This document shows positions 33,769 through 43,177 of a stretch of DNA of 64,000 bases, piece after piece; position 1 is the first letter of the stretch; each line of letters opens with the position of its first letter. The translations under genes and the position numbers were made by a program. The stretch lies in NCBI RefSeq assembly GCF_030815095.1, contig NZ_JAUSWF010000009.1:1-64000 (forward strand), written 5' to 3'. The stretch comes from Aedoeadaptatus ivorii (GTDB lineage Bacteria > Bacillota > Clostridia > Tissierellales > Peptoniphilaceae). The notes below the pieces were generated by a model. That model did no database searches, was not told the DNA's origin, and saw nothing but the letters and a program-made list of their open reading frames with translations.

Positions 33769-35082
33769 TCATCCGCCCCACTTCTCGGCGATCAGCGTCT
33801 TAAAGAGATCGCCTCGCTCTTCGAAGTTCTTAAACTGATCCCAGGAGGCACACGCGGGCGACAAGAGCAGCGTATCGCCGGACAGCGCCGCATCGGTCGC
33901 CGCTTTTGTCGCCTCGTTTAAGGTCTCGAATGTATGAATCTCCTCGATTCCCTCGCCGCGCGCCTCTTCGGCCATCAGATCTTTTGTCTCGCCAAATAGG
34001 TATAGTCCCGCGATCTTGTCGCGATGCCGGTGAAAGAGCGGCACAAAATCGCTCCCCTTGGAAAATCCCCCGGCCAATAGCCGAATCGGCCCTTCGAGCC
34101 CTGCAAGGGCGACGTCGGTAGAATCGGGATTGGTGCCCTTCGAATCGTTGTATACCCGGATGCCGGCGAATTCGCCGAGAAATTCCATGCGGTGGTCCAC
34201 GCCCTTATAGTGCATCAGCGTCTCTCGTACGGACTTCGGCGATACGCCCATTAAATAGGCGCAGAGCGCCGCCTCCAGTGCATTTCTAACATTGTGGTCG
34301 CCGGGAAGAAGCATCTCCTCTCTCTCCATGAAAGGAATCAAGTCGCTGCCATAGCGAATATAGAGCGTGCCGCCGTCGAGGAACGCGCCGTCCTGGCGCA
34401 CCGGGGCGGTACTGACGACCAAAGCGCCCTCTGCCTCTTCTCCCAATAGTGCCAAATAGGGATCGTCTATGTTCAGAATCAGATGGTCCCCTTCCCGTTG
34501 GTTCTTATATATGTTTTTTTTGCTCTCCCGATAGGCGTCTACGGATTTATGGTGGTCCAAATGGTCCTCGGTAATATTGGTGAGAATCGCCACTTTGGGC
34601 CGAAAATTGATGACGGTCTCCAGCTGAAAGCTGGAACATTCCACGACGAGGATGTCGTCCTTTTTGGCGCGTTTTGCCAAGGGAAGAATGCCGATTCCCA
34701 CATTCCCCCCCATATAGGCGGTTTTACCGCCGTCGAGGAGCATATGGTACAAAAGATCGGTGATCGTGGTCTTTCCATTGGTGCCGGAAATTGCCACAAA
34801 ATTTTCGCATTCGGAGATCCGATACGCCAATTCTACATCAGAGATGATGGGGATATTCCGCGCGGCGAGATCTACGAGTCTTCCGCTTTCCAGCGGGATC
34901 CCCGGACTCTTTACCACGAGGTCAATCTCTTGATCCTCGTATACGGGTAAAGAAGCGCCGAAGGACTCCATTCGCGCGGAATTGTCGTCATAAATATATA
35001 GGGTGTTGTCCTCGGCCAGGGCATCGATGGCACTTAGGCCGGTGGTGCCCAGTCCGTAAATCAATAGTTTCTTATCTTTCAT
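33769..35082 (-). CDS. murD: UDP-N-acetylmuramoyl-L-alanine:D-glutamate ligase
   Basis: A 437-residue Mur ligase. The ATP loop is SGTNGKTTI (about 110), with ILTNITEDHLDHH in the middle domain and SKGTNPDSTDVAL in the C-domain. It adds D-Glu to UDP-MurNAc-Ala in the cytoplasm. It is the only Mur ligase in the cluster. Confidence 0.96.
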   Translation of the reverse strand: MKDKKLLIYGLGTTGLSAIDALAEDNTLYIYDDNSARMESFGASLPVYEDQEIDLVVKSPGIPLESGRLVDLAARNIPIISDVELAYRISECENFVAISGTNGKTTITDLLYHMLLDGGKTAYMGGNVGIGILPLAKRAKKDDILVVECSSFQLETVINFRPKVAILTNITEDHLDHHKSVDAYRESKKNIYKNQREGDHLILNIDDPYLALLGEEAEGALVVSTAPVRQDGAFLDGGTLYIRYGSDLIPFMEREEMLLPGDHNVRNALEAALCAYLMGVSPKSVRETLMHYKGVDHRMEFLGEFAGIRVYNDSKGTNPDSTDVALAGLEGPIRLLAGGFSKGSDFVPLFHRHRDKIAGLYLFGETKDLMAEEARGEGIEEIHTFETLNEATKAATDAALSGDTLLLSPACASWDQFKNFEERGDLFKTLIAEKWGG

Positions 35083-35091
35083 CTCTTCCCC

Positions 35092-36051
35092 CTAAAATAT
35101 CAGGAAGTAACTGATGATGCAGAGCACGATCTCTATGCCGACAAAAAGACCGACGATTTGCACCTCCCGCCAGCCCTTCTGTTCGAAGTGGTGATGCAGC
35201 GGACTCATGAGAAAAATTCGCTTGCCCCGCAGCTTAAAGGAGGCGACTTGCAAAATCACCGACAAGGTCTCTATAAAATAGATTCCACCGCAGATCGGCA
35301 ACAGAAGCGGCAAATTCAGCAAAATGGCGACCGCCACCACCGCACCGCCCAGCGCCAAAGAGCCGGTGTCTCCCATAAACACTTTGGCGGGATATTTGTT
35401 GTACCACAAAAAGCCCAACAAGGCGCCCGCCGTCACCAGACAAAACGCGCCGATGGCGAGGCGTTGTGTTTGAAAGGAAACCAGGGCAAAAAACAGCATG
35501 ATCACAATGGTCACCGAAGTGGACAGGCCGTCCAATCCGTCGGTAAGGTTGACGGAATTGACGGTTCCCACGACGACGAAGATGATAAAGGGAATAAAGA
35601 AAAACCCGAAATCGATCAGCCGCCCCGACCCCGGCAGCAATACCGCCGTACTCAGTCCCTTGCCGGAGAGGACAAGAAAGTACAGCAGTAAGGCGATACA
35701 TATCTGCGCCAACAGTTTTTGTAGGGCCGTAAATCCCATATTTCTCTTGTTGACGACCTTAATATAATCATCCACAAATCCCACCAAAGCAAAGCCCAAT
35801 GTCGATATAAAGAGGATTAGGGTCTCGTAGTTCAAATTGCCGGTAAACAGCGTCGCCAATAACATGGCGGACAAAAAGATGATTCCGCCGATGGTCGGCG
35901 TTCCCGCCTTTACCAAATGGCTTTGGGGTCCGTCCTCCCGGATCTCCTGACCGGCATTGAGCCGCCGCAATAGCGGGATGCATATTTTTCCCGCGATCAA
36001 ACTGAGGATCAAAGCGGCCGGAAGGCTCGCCGTCGTCACTAATTCTCCCAT
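35092..36051 (-). CDS. mraY: Phospho-MurNAc-pentapeptide transferase MraY
   Basis: A 319-residue membrane enzyme with about ten helices that makes lipid I. The sequence EDGPQSHLVKAGTPTIGG, LVGFVDDYIKV, NLTDGLDGL and the MSPLHHHFE loop are the family motifs. ATG at 36051 has AAAGGAG 10 bases upstream. A GTG at 36039 with GGGAG 5 bases upstream is an equally possible start. Confidence 0.96.
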   Translation of the reverse strand: MGELVTTASLPAALILSLIAGKICIPLLRRLNAGQEIREDGPQSHLVKAGTPTIGGIIFLSAMLLATLFTGNLNYETLILFISTLGFALVGFVDDYIKVVNKRNMGFTALQKLLAQICIALLLYFLVLSGKGLSTAVLLPGSGRLIDFGFFFIPFIIFVVVGTVNSVNLTDGLDGLSTSVTIVIMLFFALVSFQTQRLAIGAFCLVTAGALLGFLWYNKYPAKVFMGDTGSLALGGAVVAVAILLNLPLLLPICGGIYFIETLSVILQVASFKLRGKRIFLMSPLHHHFEQKGWREVQIVGLFVGIEIVLCIISYFLIF

Positions 36052-36052
36052 C

Positions 36053-38389
36053 TCATTGTGTCTCCTTTTGCTTTGCTTTTGCTTTCTTTTGCGCGTCGCT
36101 CGCGCCGTCTTTCGTATCGGTTTGCTGTTTCGAATCGGAAGCGGATTTTTCGTCTTTTTCTTCTTTCAGATCTTTTTCCAGACGAATGTATACCTTCTTT
36201 TGATCGCCCAGCACTTCTCCTCCCAAGGGTTCTTGGGAAACGACCGTACCTTCTCCTTCAAAGGCGTAGTCGATGCCGGCCTTGTCCAAGAGCAATTTGA
36301 CTTGTTCTTTGGTCTTGCCCTGTAATTTCGGTACGCGCTTTTTGCCGGCGTCGTTGGGATCTACGGACAGATCGACGATGGTATCTTCGTCCACTTCCGT
36401 GCCCGCTTTGGGCATCTGCTTTTCGACGATGCCGAAATTCCCCACATCTTCCGAAGACATATTGAATTTGAGGCCGGAATCGGTTAGGAGTTTTCCCGCA
36501 TCTTCCAAAAGCATATTTTCCACGTCGGGAACAACGATCTTTTTCTTTTTCTTCGTAGCGCCTTCGCTGAGCATGGGGACTTCCGCTTCTCGTAGCGCGG
36601 CGCCCATAATTTCCGATGCGATGGGCGCCGCCACCGTGGCGCCGTAATAGTCGCCCTTGGGATTTTCTACGATGACCAGCACCGTATACGCGGGGTCTTC
36701 GGTCGGACCCACGGCGACAAAGGAACTGATGTATTTGTCCTTTTCATAGCCGCCCATCGCCGACACTTTATCCGCCGTACCGGTCTTTCCGCCGATATGA
36801 TAGCGATCGACGGCCCCCAGCGTTCCCGTTCCCTCTTCTACGACTTTTTGCAAGAGGCGCAGCATGGTCTCGCTGGTCGCCGAAGAAATCACCTGCCGCC
36901 TTACCGTGCGGTCGCGCTTTTCGATGACATTGCCGCCGGCATCGCGAATCTCGCGCACCACATAGGGCTCGAGCAGATAGCCGCCGTTGGCGACGGCCGA
37001 TACGGCGGTTACCATTTGGATCGGCGTTACGGCAATCCCGTGGCCGAAACTCATGGTGGCAAGGCGCGCGGCGTTGATATCCTTTACGCCCTCGGGCACC
37101 AAGCCCGCCTGTTCCGCGGGCAGATCGATGCCGGTCTTTTCGCCGAATCCGAAGGCTCTGATATATTTTAACATACCTTCTTCGCCAAGTTCCCGCGCCA
37201 TGCTCACAAAGGTGACATTGCAGCTTTCGGCAAATGCCGTATCCATCGTGATGTCCCCGTGGGGATCCGGCAGCGAGGTACAAGTGATGGTAATGCCGGG
37301 GATGTCGCGCACATAGCCGGTGCAGTAATAGTGTTTTTTCGGATCGCTGGTGTTTTCTTCCAGCGCCGCCGCGGCGGTTACGGTCTTAAAGGTAGAACCC
37401 GGCTCGTACATATCGCTGACCGCAAAGTTCCGCCAGTTGTCGAACCAAATCTCGGTCTTCTGCTTGCGCGTCAGATCCTTCCACACGGAACGCTGCGCCG
37501 CATCCGCCGGATCATAGGGCTTGTTCAAATTATAATCGTCGGTGGATGCCATAGTGGCGATCGCCCCGGTGTCCGTCTCCTGTACGATGGCAGTGATGCG
37601 CTCCGCTTTGTTTTTGGTGCGGTGCGCATCCAAAATCTCTTCGGTTTTACGCTGTAAGGATTCGGAAAGCGTCAACGTGAGATCGGCGCCGCCCACCGCC
37701 GCCTTGGCGGAATCTCTGTTTTTCTTGTCCTTCCCCTGGGGCGCCAGGTTTTTTCCCACCACCCCCCGCAGGGAATCGTCATAGTAGCGTTCCAGTCCGT
37801 ATTGGCCTTCCCCGTCCCGGTTGACGAAACCCAAAACCAAGGAGGCGAGATCGTTTCCGGGATAGGTGCGCGTTTCGTAGTCTTCGACCACCACGCCGGG
37901 GATGTCCGAATCCCGCACCTCGGTCGCCACCGTGCGCTCTACGCCGCGCTTGAGCAGGACGTGCCCGCCCTTGTCGAGGCGCGCCTGTACCTCGGATTTT
38001 TCCATGTCCAGTAGCGAGGCGGAAACCTTCATCAGTCGCTCCGTCGCCTTTTCGGCCTCCGCCGATGCCGAAAGCGTCTTGGTATCGACATAAATGTCGG
38101 AACGGCTGATATTTCCGACCAGCGCATTGCCCTTCGCATCGTAGATCACGCCGCGACGGGTCGTAGCGCGCTTATCACTTTCGAGTGCGAGTGCACTCTT
38201 GGTCAGTTCTTCCGATCGAAAGACCTGCAGTTGTACCATTCTTACGGACAAAATAAAAAAGAGCAGGAAGAGAAATGCGTACACCAAGGTCACTTTTCTG
38301 TCCGTTCGCTTCAAATACGAAGACAAAAAGTTTCCGCTATGCGCTTTCTTTCCCGCTCTTTTCCTATGCTTTCGCTTCCGCTCTTCCAC
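36053..38389 (-). CDS. ftsI: PASTA-domain class B penicillin-binding protein (FtsI/SpoVD-like)
   Basis: A 778-residue septal transpeptidase. A basic N-terminus and one transmembrane helix (about 33-53) are followed by the dimerisation domain. The transpeptidase has all three motifs: STFK (Ser332-Lys335), SCN (Ser389-Asn391) and KTGT (Lys535). Two PASTA domains follow (about 615-745), beginning with the polylysine stretch and VPDVENM and then with VPKLQGK. A tail of about 45 Lys/Glu/Asp/Ser residues ends the chain. The GTG start at 38389 has GGAGG 6 bases upstream. It pairs with FtsW. Confidence 0.94.
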   Translation of the reverse strand: MEERKRKHRKRAGKKAHSGNFLSSYLKRTDRKVTLVYAFLFLLFFILSVRMVQLQVFRSEELTKSALALESDKRATTRRGVIYDAKGNALVGNISRSDIYVDTKTLSASAEAEKATERLMKVSASLLDMEKSEVQARLDKGGHVLLKRGVERTVATEVRDSDIPGVVVEDYETRTYPGNDLASLVLGFVNRDGEGQYGLERYYDDSLRGVVGKNLAPQGKDKKNRDSAKAAVGGADLTLTLSESLQRKTEEILDAHRTKNKAERITAIVQETDTGAIATMASTDDYNLNKPYDPADAAQRSVWKDLTRKQKTEIWFDNWRNFAVSDMYEPGSTFKTVTAAAALEENTSDPKKHYYCTGYVRDIPGITITCTSLPDPHGDITMDTAFAESCNVTFVSMARELGEEGMLKYIRAFGFGEKTGIDLPAEQAGLVPEGVKDINAARLATMSFGHGIAVTPIQMVTAVSAVANGGYLLEPYVVREIRDAGGNVIEKRDRTVRRQVISSATSETMLRLLQKVVEEGTGTLGAVDRYHIGGKTGTADKVSAMGGYEKDKYISSFVAVGPTEDPAYTVLVIVENPKGDYYGATVAAPIASEIMGAALREAEVPMLSEGATKKKKKIVVPDVENMLLEDAGKLLTDSGLKFNMSSEDVGNFGIVEKQMPKAGTEVDEDTIVDLSVDPNDAGKKRVPKLQGKTKEQVKLLLDKAGIDYAFEGEGTVVSQEPLGGEVLGDQKKVYIRLEKDLKEEKDEKSASDSKQQTDTKDGASDAQKKAKAKQKETQ

Positions 38390-38399
38390 AAGAGCCCTC

Positions 38400-38822
38400 C
38401 TAGTCCTCCTTGAAAATATGCAATACGGAGATTACCGGGTTCAAATACACATTTTCATTGACGTCATTTTTTTCATTTTTCATATTCACATCGATATATT
38501 TTACCTGATCGTTGTCCGGATAGACCATGCCCAGTTGAAACTTTGCTTTTCTGAGGATGTCTTCGGAACTTTTTATCGCATCCAATCCCGCATTCAAATC
38601 TCTATATGTCTTGTCCATCTCTTCGAGAGAGGCGTGTTGTTTCGCGATGGCGGTATTGAGTTCTGCAATCTGGGTGTGGGTTTTCAGATTGAAGACCAAT
38701 GTAATTCCCAAGACGACGATAACGGCCGCCGCCAAAAATACGGCGGAAACTCCCCTGGCGCGCGGACGCCGTCTTTTGGCAGCACGCGTCTTCTGTTGCC
38801 GACTCCTCTGAACCCGTTTCAT
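38400..38822 (-). CDS. FtsL-like septum protein
   Basis: A 140-residue bitopic protein. A very basic N-terminus and one helix (about 25-45) are followed by a coiled-coil-like segment (about 50-100). Its position between rsmH and ftsI is that of ftsL. ATG at 38822 follows GGGAGTG. FtsL sequences diverge widely, so the call rests mainly on topology and context. Confidence 0.75.
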   Translation of the reverse strand: MKRVQRSRQQKTRAAKRRRPRARGVSAVFLAAAVIVVLGITLVFNLKTHTQIAELNTAIAKQHASLEEMDKTYRDLNAGLDAIKSSEDILRKAKFQLGMVYPDNDQVKYIDVNMKNEKNDVNENVYLNPVISVLHIFKED

Positions 38823-38835
38823 TATATCACTCCCA

Positions 38836-39768
38836 TTACAGTTTTTCAGCAACCCTGAGCTTGGCCGAATGTGCCCGGTTGTTTGTGGCCAATTCGGCGT
38901 CGTCGGCGACGACGGGTTTGCGGGTGACGATGCGAATCTCTCTCTTTTTATTGCAGGTACAGATCGGTTGCCTGGGCGGACAGATGCAGTCCTGATGCAG
39001 ATACTTAAAGGTGTTTTTTACGATCCGGTCTTCTAATGAGTGGAACGTGATAATGGCGAGGCGCCCCTTCGGCTTGAGCCGATCGACCATCATGGGAATG
39101 GCTTCTTCGAGCACTTCCAACTCCCGATTCACGGCGATTCGAAGGGCCTGAAAACTCTTCTTCGCCGGATGTCCGCCATCTCTTCGCACTTTAGCGGGGA
39201 TCGCCTTTTTGATGATCTCGACCAATCGAAAGGTCGTATCGATCGGCTGGATATTGCGTTCGCTTACGATAAATTCCGCAATGCGCTTTGCCCAGCGCTC
39301 CTCTCCGTAACGGAGGAGAATATCCGTGATTTCATCGGCAGAATAGCGGTTCACGATGTCATAGGCGCGAATGTCGCCATCGCCGTCCATGCGCATATCC
39401 AAAGGACCGTCGAAACGATAGCTGAACCCGCGCTCCGGCGTATCGAATTGGTGGGAGCTTACGCCGATGTCCAAGAGGATTCCGTCGACGCGGTCTATGC
39501 CGTTTTCATCGAGGATCGCATCCATATGTACAAAATTTCCCTTCGCCAGCACAAAGCGATCCGAAATGGCGGACAATCTCTTCTCCGCGGCCGCCAGTGC
39601 CGCATCGTCCTGGTCGATTCCCACCAAAAGGCCGTCCTCGAGACGACGCAGAATTTCGCTGCTGTGGCCGCCGCCGCCCACCGTACCGTCTACGTATATG
39701 CCGCCGGGGCGAATTTGAAGATGCTCTATTACCTGCTCGTGCAGTACCGGTATATGACTGAAATCCAT
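38836..39768 (-). CDS. rsmH: 16S rRNA (cytosine-1402-N4) methyltransferase RsmH
   Basis: A 310-residue MraW-type methyltransferase. It starts MDFSHIPVLHEQVIEHL with VDGTVGGGGHSSEIL as SAM loop, DILLDIGVSSHQFD and ITFHSLEDRIVKNTF. It modifies C1402 in the P site. ATG at 39768 follows AGGAGG; the longer frame has no support. Place: second gene of the dcw cluster. Confidence 0.96.
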   Translation of the reverse strand: MDFSHIPVLHEQVIEHLQIRPGGIYVDGTVGGGGHSSEILRRLEDGLLVGIDQDDAALAAAEKRLSAISDRFVLAKGNFVHMDAILDENGIDRVDGILLDIGVSSHQFDTPERGFSYRFDGPLDMRMDGDGDIRAYDIVNRYSADEITDILLRYGEERWAKRIAEFIVSERNIQPIDTTFRLVEIIKKAIPAKVRRDGGHPAKKSFQALRIAVNRELEVLEEAIPMMVDRLKPKGRLAIITFHSLEDRIVKNTFKYLHQDCICPPRQPICTCNKKREIRIVTRKPVVADDAELATNNRAHSAKLRVAEKL

Positions 39769-39776
39769 AACCCCTC

Positions 39777-40208
39777 CTATATGCCGAGATCCGCCAATTG
39801 CTGTGCGATTTGATCGTAAGAAAGGGATTCGTCCTCGTTGTAGGCATCCCACAACGCTTCGGACCATATTTCCATGCGCGTTCCCACGCCGATAATCACC
39901 GATTTTTGCTGCAAATCGGCATAGTGTATCAGATTTTGCGGAATCCGCACTCTTCCCTGCTTGTCCAATTCTCCGTCACAGGCGCCGGAGAAGAAATACC
40001 GTACAAAAGCGCGGGCGTTTTTGTGGGTCAGGGGCAGCTGTTTCAGCTTTTCTTCCATGCGCTTCCACTCGTCCAGGGGAAACAGAAAAATACACTGATC
40101 CAATCCCTTGGTCATGACAAAGCCCTCGGCCAAGCCGTCGCGAAATTTCGCCGGCATGACCAAGCGCCCCTTGGGATCGATATTGTGCTTTGCCTCCCCG
40201 AAAAACAT
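39777..40208 (-). CDS. mraZ: MraZ transcriptional regulator
   Basis: A 143-residue AbrB-fold protein with two MraZ repeats (DPKGRLVMPAKFRD and LDKQGRVRIPQNLI). It binds repeats in its own promoter and controls the division cluster. The start has GGGGGAAAT as ribosome site. Two AAGTGG repeats lie upstream. Confidence 0.95.
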   Translation of the reverse strand: MFFGEAKHNIDPKGRLVMPAKFRDGLAEGFVMTKGLDQCIFLFPLDEWKRMEEKLKQLPLTHKNARAFVRYFFSGACDGELDKQGRVRIPQNLIHYADLQQKSVIIGVGTRMEIWSEALWDAYNEDESLSYDQIAQQLADLGI

Positions 40209-40225
40209 ATTTCCCCCAAAACAAA

Positions 40226-40251
40226 CCCTTATGAACCACTTTGCCCCACTT
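40226..40251 (-). promoter_or_regulatory. Candidate MraZ operator (direct repeats)
   Basis: Minus strand holds AAGTGG at 40251-40246 and again at 40241-40236, exactly 10 bp apart, then a degenerate AAGGG copy at 40230-40226 on about the same phase. Known MraZ sites are GTGG-type repeats at one helical turn. They lie between the -10 box and the ribosome site, where binding would block transcription. Confidence 0.7.
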
Positions 40252-40257
40252 ACCTAT

Positions 40258-40285
40258 ATTCTACACCATTCAGTGCCTATTTCAA
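40258..40285 (-). promoter_or_regulatory. mraZ (dcw) promoter
   Basis: Minus strand TTGAAA (40285-40280), 16-base spacer, TAGAAT (40263-40258). It is the only promoter-like site seen upstream of the ten dcw genes. Confidence 0.75.
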
Positions 40286-40308
40286 GCGGTTTTCGGCATT
40301 TTCGACAA

Positions 40309-40336
40309 TAAAAAAACCGCCGATATTTCGGCGGTT
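40309..40336 (-). terminator. Terminator after lgt
   Basis: Perfect 8-bp stem ACCGCCGA with TCGGCGGT, loop AATA, then seven T on the minus strand. It separates the lgt operon from mraZ. Confidence 0.9.
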
Positions 40337-40348
40337 CGCAAATTTCGT

Positions 40349-41119
40349 TTAGGATGGCTTTTTGTCAATCAGTCGGTAGTCGCCTCCGTCTTTTTTCTTG
40401 GACGCCACATAGAGGATCGCCAACCCGAAGAGAATTCCCAGAATGCTGACGAGTTGGGCGGTACGCAATGGCCCGATATACAGGCTGTCCGTGCGTATCC
40501 CTTCGATACAAAAGCGGCCGATGCCGTACAGGATCAAATACCACGCGGCGAGTTGCCCGCGAAATTTTCTTCGCTTCGCGAGCACAAAAAAGAGAAACAG
40601 AAAAATTCCCACGTCCAAGATGGATTCATACAAAAATGTGGGATGCACCATCTCGCCCCCCACCTGAATCGCCCAAGGCAGATCGGTGGGGCCGCCGTGG
40701 GCCTCTCCGTTCATAAAGTTGCCCCAGCGGCCGATGCCCTGTGCGAGCACCACGCCGGGCGCGAGCATATCTAAAAAGTCCCAAAACGACTGCTTCCTCT
40801 TGCGAGCGAAAAACCACGCCACGAGCATACCCGCGAGTATGCCGCCGTGGATGGCGAGCCCCCCGTTTCGGATGGCGAGGATTTCTGCGGGGTATTGTCC
40901 GTAGTATTCCCACTCAAACAACACATAATAGAGCCGTGCGCCCAGAATGCCCAAAGGCAATGCGTACAGGGCATAGTCGACGACGGATTCTTTGGGGATC
41001 GCGGGATTTTTTTGGATCAAATTTTCCGCCACCCATACGGCGAGTACCGCGCCCAAGGCGATCAGTATGCCGTACCAGCGCACGTCCAGTCCGAAGAGGC
41101 GAAATGCGACAGGATCCAT
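40349..41119 (-). CDS. lgt: Prolipoprotein diacylglyceryl transferase
   Basis: A 256-residue, seven-helix membrane enzyme that puts diacylglycerol on the lipobox Cys. It has GGLAIHGGILAG, the signature GIGRWGNFMNGEAHGG and a late GIRTDSLYIG. ATG at 41119 follows GAGG and comes just after the deoC stop codon. A longer frame reads back into deoC. Confidence 0.95.
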   Translation of the reverse strand: MDPVAFRLFGLDVRWYGILIALGAVLAVWVAENLIQKNPAIPKESVVDYALYALPLGILGARLYYVLFEWEYYGQYPAEILAIRNGGLAIHGGILAGMLVAWFFARKRKQSFWDFLDMLAPGVVLAQGIGRWGNFMNGEAHGGPTDLPWAIQVGGEMVHPTFLYESILDVGIFLFLFFVLAKRRKFRGQLAAWYLILYGIGRFCIEGIRTDSLYIGPLRTAQLVSILGILFGLAILYVASKKKDGGDYRLIDKKPS

Positions 41120-41120
41120 T

Positions 41121-41765
41121 TTACGCCTCTTCGACGATGGCGACGGATTTGGAGGCGCCGATACGCGATGCACCGGCTTCGATCATGGCGAGGGCGCTCT
41201 TGCGGTCGCGAATGCCGCCGCTCGCCTTTACCCCCATAGACTCGCCCACGGCTTCGCGCATAAGCCGCACGTCTTCGACGGTGGCACCCGCTTCGGAAAA
41301 TCCCGTAGAGGTCTTTACAAAGTCCAAACCCGCTTCTTTCGCCAGAGCACAGGCCGCGCGCTTCTCATCGTCGGTCAAAAGACAGGTTTCGAGGATCACC
41401 TTTACGACCACATGTCCCACCGCTTCTTTTACGCCGCGCATATCTTTGAGTACCGCTTCGTGATCGCCATCTTTTAATGCGCCGATATTGAGGACCATAT
41501 CCACCTCTTCGGCGCCGTTTTCGACGGCTTCTTTCGCCTCAAACGCCTTGGCCTTTGCGGTCGTCGCCCCTAAGGGAAAGCCGATCACGGTGCAGACCTT
41601 TACATCGGTACCGGCGAGCATTTCGGCCGCCATGGAGACCCAATAGGGGTTTAGGCAGACGGATGCGAAACCGTACTTCTTCGCTTCTTCTATGGTGTTT
41701 ACGACCGCCGCCTTATTGGCGTCCGGTCCCAAAATCGTATGGTCGATATATCTATTCAATTCCAT
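41121..41765 (-). CDS. deoC: Deoxyribose-phosphate aldolase
   Basis: A 214-residue class I aldolase that splits deoxyribose 5-phosphate into acetaldehyde and glyceraldehyde 3-phosphate. The Schiff-base Lys is in FVKTSTGF; VKVILET and VKASGGIRD are the other conserved parts. It overlaps the DUF1461 gene by 14 bases. No other deo gene is nearby. Confidence 0.95.
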   Translation of the reverse strand: MELNRYIDHTILGPDANKAAVVNTIEEAKKYGFASVCLNPYWVSMAAEMLAGTDVKVCTVIGFPLGATTAKAKAFEAKEAVENGAEEVDMVLNIGALKDGDHEAVLKDMRGVKEAVGHVVVKVILETCLLTDDEKRAACALAKEAGLDFVKTSTGFSEAGATVEDVRLMREAVGESMGVKASGGIRDRKSALAMIEAGASRIGASKSVAIVEEA

Positions 41766-42393
41766 TGTCCGTTCCTTTCACAAAACCCATTGCCGATAAC
41801 AGCGCCATCGCCACGATCATAACGGCGCCGATGCGTAGCACCATGCCGGAAAAAAAGTTCTCCGGCAGCATTTGAATCATCAGATCCGTTTGGGGATCCA
41901 TCAGCCACAATTCATTGGAAAATACCAGGCGATGAAACAAAAACCACGCCCGATGAAAATTCACAGCGATCGCCGCCGCCAGTAGCGCGAATACGGCGAT
42001 CCAGATCCAGGCGGCACGTCCCACCGCACGCATACTCCCGCGGATGCCATAGCGCTTCTTGAGCCTATAGGCGCCCCAAACGACGATACATACGCCCGCG
42101 GCGGAGAGTCGAGCCATCCATTGAAAGAGACCGTATACGTCTTTCATATGGACGACTTCTTCCGCCGAGAAATACGGCGCGATTTGCTTCTCTTCGCCGG
42201 TACGCAAATAGGCGCGCAGGCCGTCCGATATTTCGTCGAGTCGCGTGAAGGAAAGACCCGTTACGCAATCGATCCGGTTTTTGCGCATTTGCGCGGCATA
42301 ATAGTCCGCATCTTGGCTCTGTATATAGGTAGCCAGGCTGAAACACAAAAAAATGCACAGCCCGGCTACGAGCAGGGAGAGAAATTTTTTCAT
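41752..42393 (-). CDS. TIGR01906/DUF1461 family membrane protein
   Basis: A 213-residue protein with an N-terminal helix (about 4-26), an outside loop of about 65 residues, and three more helices (about 90-110, 128-150, 185-205). The pattern fits the DUF1461/TIGR01906 family of Bacillota. Function is unknown. It follows yebC with no gap and a weak ribosome site. Confidence 0.75.
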   Translation of the reverse strand: MKKFLSLLVAGLCIFLCFSLATYIQSQDADYYAAQMRKNRIDCVTGLSFTRLDEISDGLRAYLRTGEEKQIAPYFSAEEVVHMKDVYGLFQWMARLSAAGVCIVVWGAYRLKKRYGIRGSMRAVGRAAWIWIAVFALLAAAIAVNFHRAWFLFHRLVFSNELWLMDPQTDLMIQMLPENFFSGMVLRIGAVMIVAMALLSAMGFVKGTDNGIE

Positions 42394-43131
42394 TTATGCT
42401 TCTTCTGCATTCTCCCAGTTATGATACACTTCCTGCACGTCGTCGTTAGACTCCAATTGTTCGATCAACTTGGTCATCTTGGCGCGATCTTCTTCGCTGT
42501 CGAGCGCCGTGGTGGTTTGGGGAATAAAGGTGATTTCGGAGATTACGAACTCATATCCCTTTTCCTCGAGGTGGTTACGCACCTTGTGATATTCCTCCGG
42601 CGCGGTGGTAATCTCGATCCCTTCGTCGATCACGGTCACATCTTCCGCGCCGGCTTCGATGGCATCCATCATGACCGCATCGGGATCGATTCCCTCGTCC
42701 GTGGCGATGCCCAACTGCCCTTTGCGGTCGAACAGAAACGATACCGAGCCGTTGGTGCCCAAATTGCCGCCGTTTTTGTCGAAGGCGTGGCGCACATCCG
42801 GCGCCGTGCGATTGCGATTGTCGGTTAAGCATTCCACCAATACGGCGATGCCGGAAGGACCATAGCCTTCGTAGGTGACGGCTTCAAAGTCCGCGCCGTC
42901 GTCACCGCCCGCTGCCTTTTTGATGGCGCGATCGATATTGTCGTTGGGCATATTTTCCGCCTTCGCCTTGTCAATCGCCGCTTTCAACGCCGCGTTATAC
43001 GCCGGGTCGTCGCCGCCTTCTCGCGCCGCCACGGTGATGTTTCGGGAAAGCTTGGTAAAAATCTTTCCGCGCTTTGCGTCTTCTTTGCCTTTTTTATTTT
43101 TAATATTATGCCATTTTGAATGTCCTGCCAT
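42394..43131 (-). CDS. YebC/PmpR family protein
   Basis: A 245-residue protein of the YebC/TACO1 family. It begins MAGHSKWHNIKNKKGKEDAK, with GPSGIAVLVECLTDNRNRT in the middle. The family was named as transcription regulators and more recently tied to ribosome rescue at proline stretches. EF-P is also encoded in the window. An extended -10 box precedes it at 43164. Confidence 0.93.
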   Translation of the reverse strand: MAGHSKWHNIKNKKGKEDAKRGKIFTKLSRNITVAAREGGDDPAYNAALKAAIDKAKAENMPNDNIDRAIKKAAGGDDGADFEAVTYEGYGPSGIAVLVECLTDNRNRTAPDVRHAFDKNGGNLGTNGSVSFLFDRKGQLGIATDEGIDPDAVMMDAIEAGAEDVTVIDEGIEITTAPEEYHKVRNHLEEKGYEFVISEITFIPQTTTALDSEEDRAKMTKLIEQLESNDDVQEVYHNWENAEEA

Positions 43132-43158
43132 AGCTACCTCTCTTTCATTCGGTCCATT

Positions 43159-43167
43159 ATTCTATCA
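43159..43167 (-). promoter_or_regulatory. Extended -10 promoter candidate of yebC
   Basis: Minus strand TGA TAGAAT, 27 bases upstream of the yebC ATG, with no -35 of note. It lies in the 46-base gap after nadE. Confidence 0.45.
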
Positions 43168-43177
43168 TATTCTTTTC

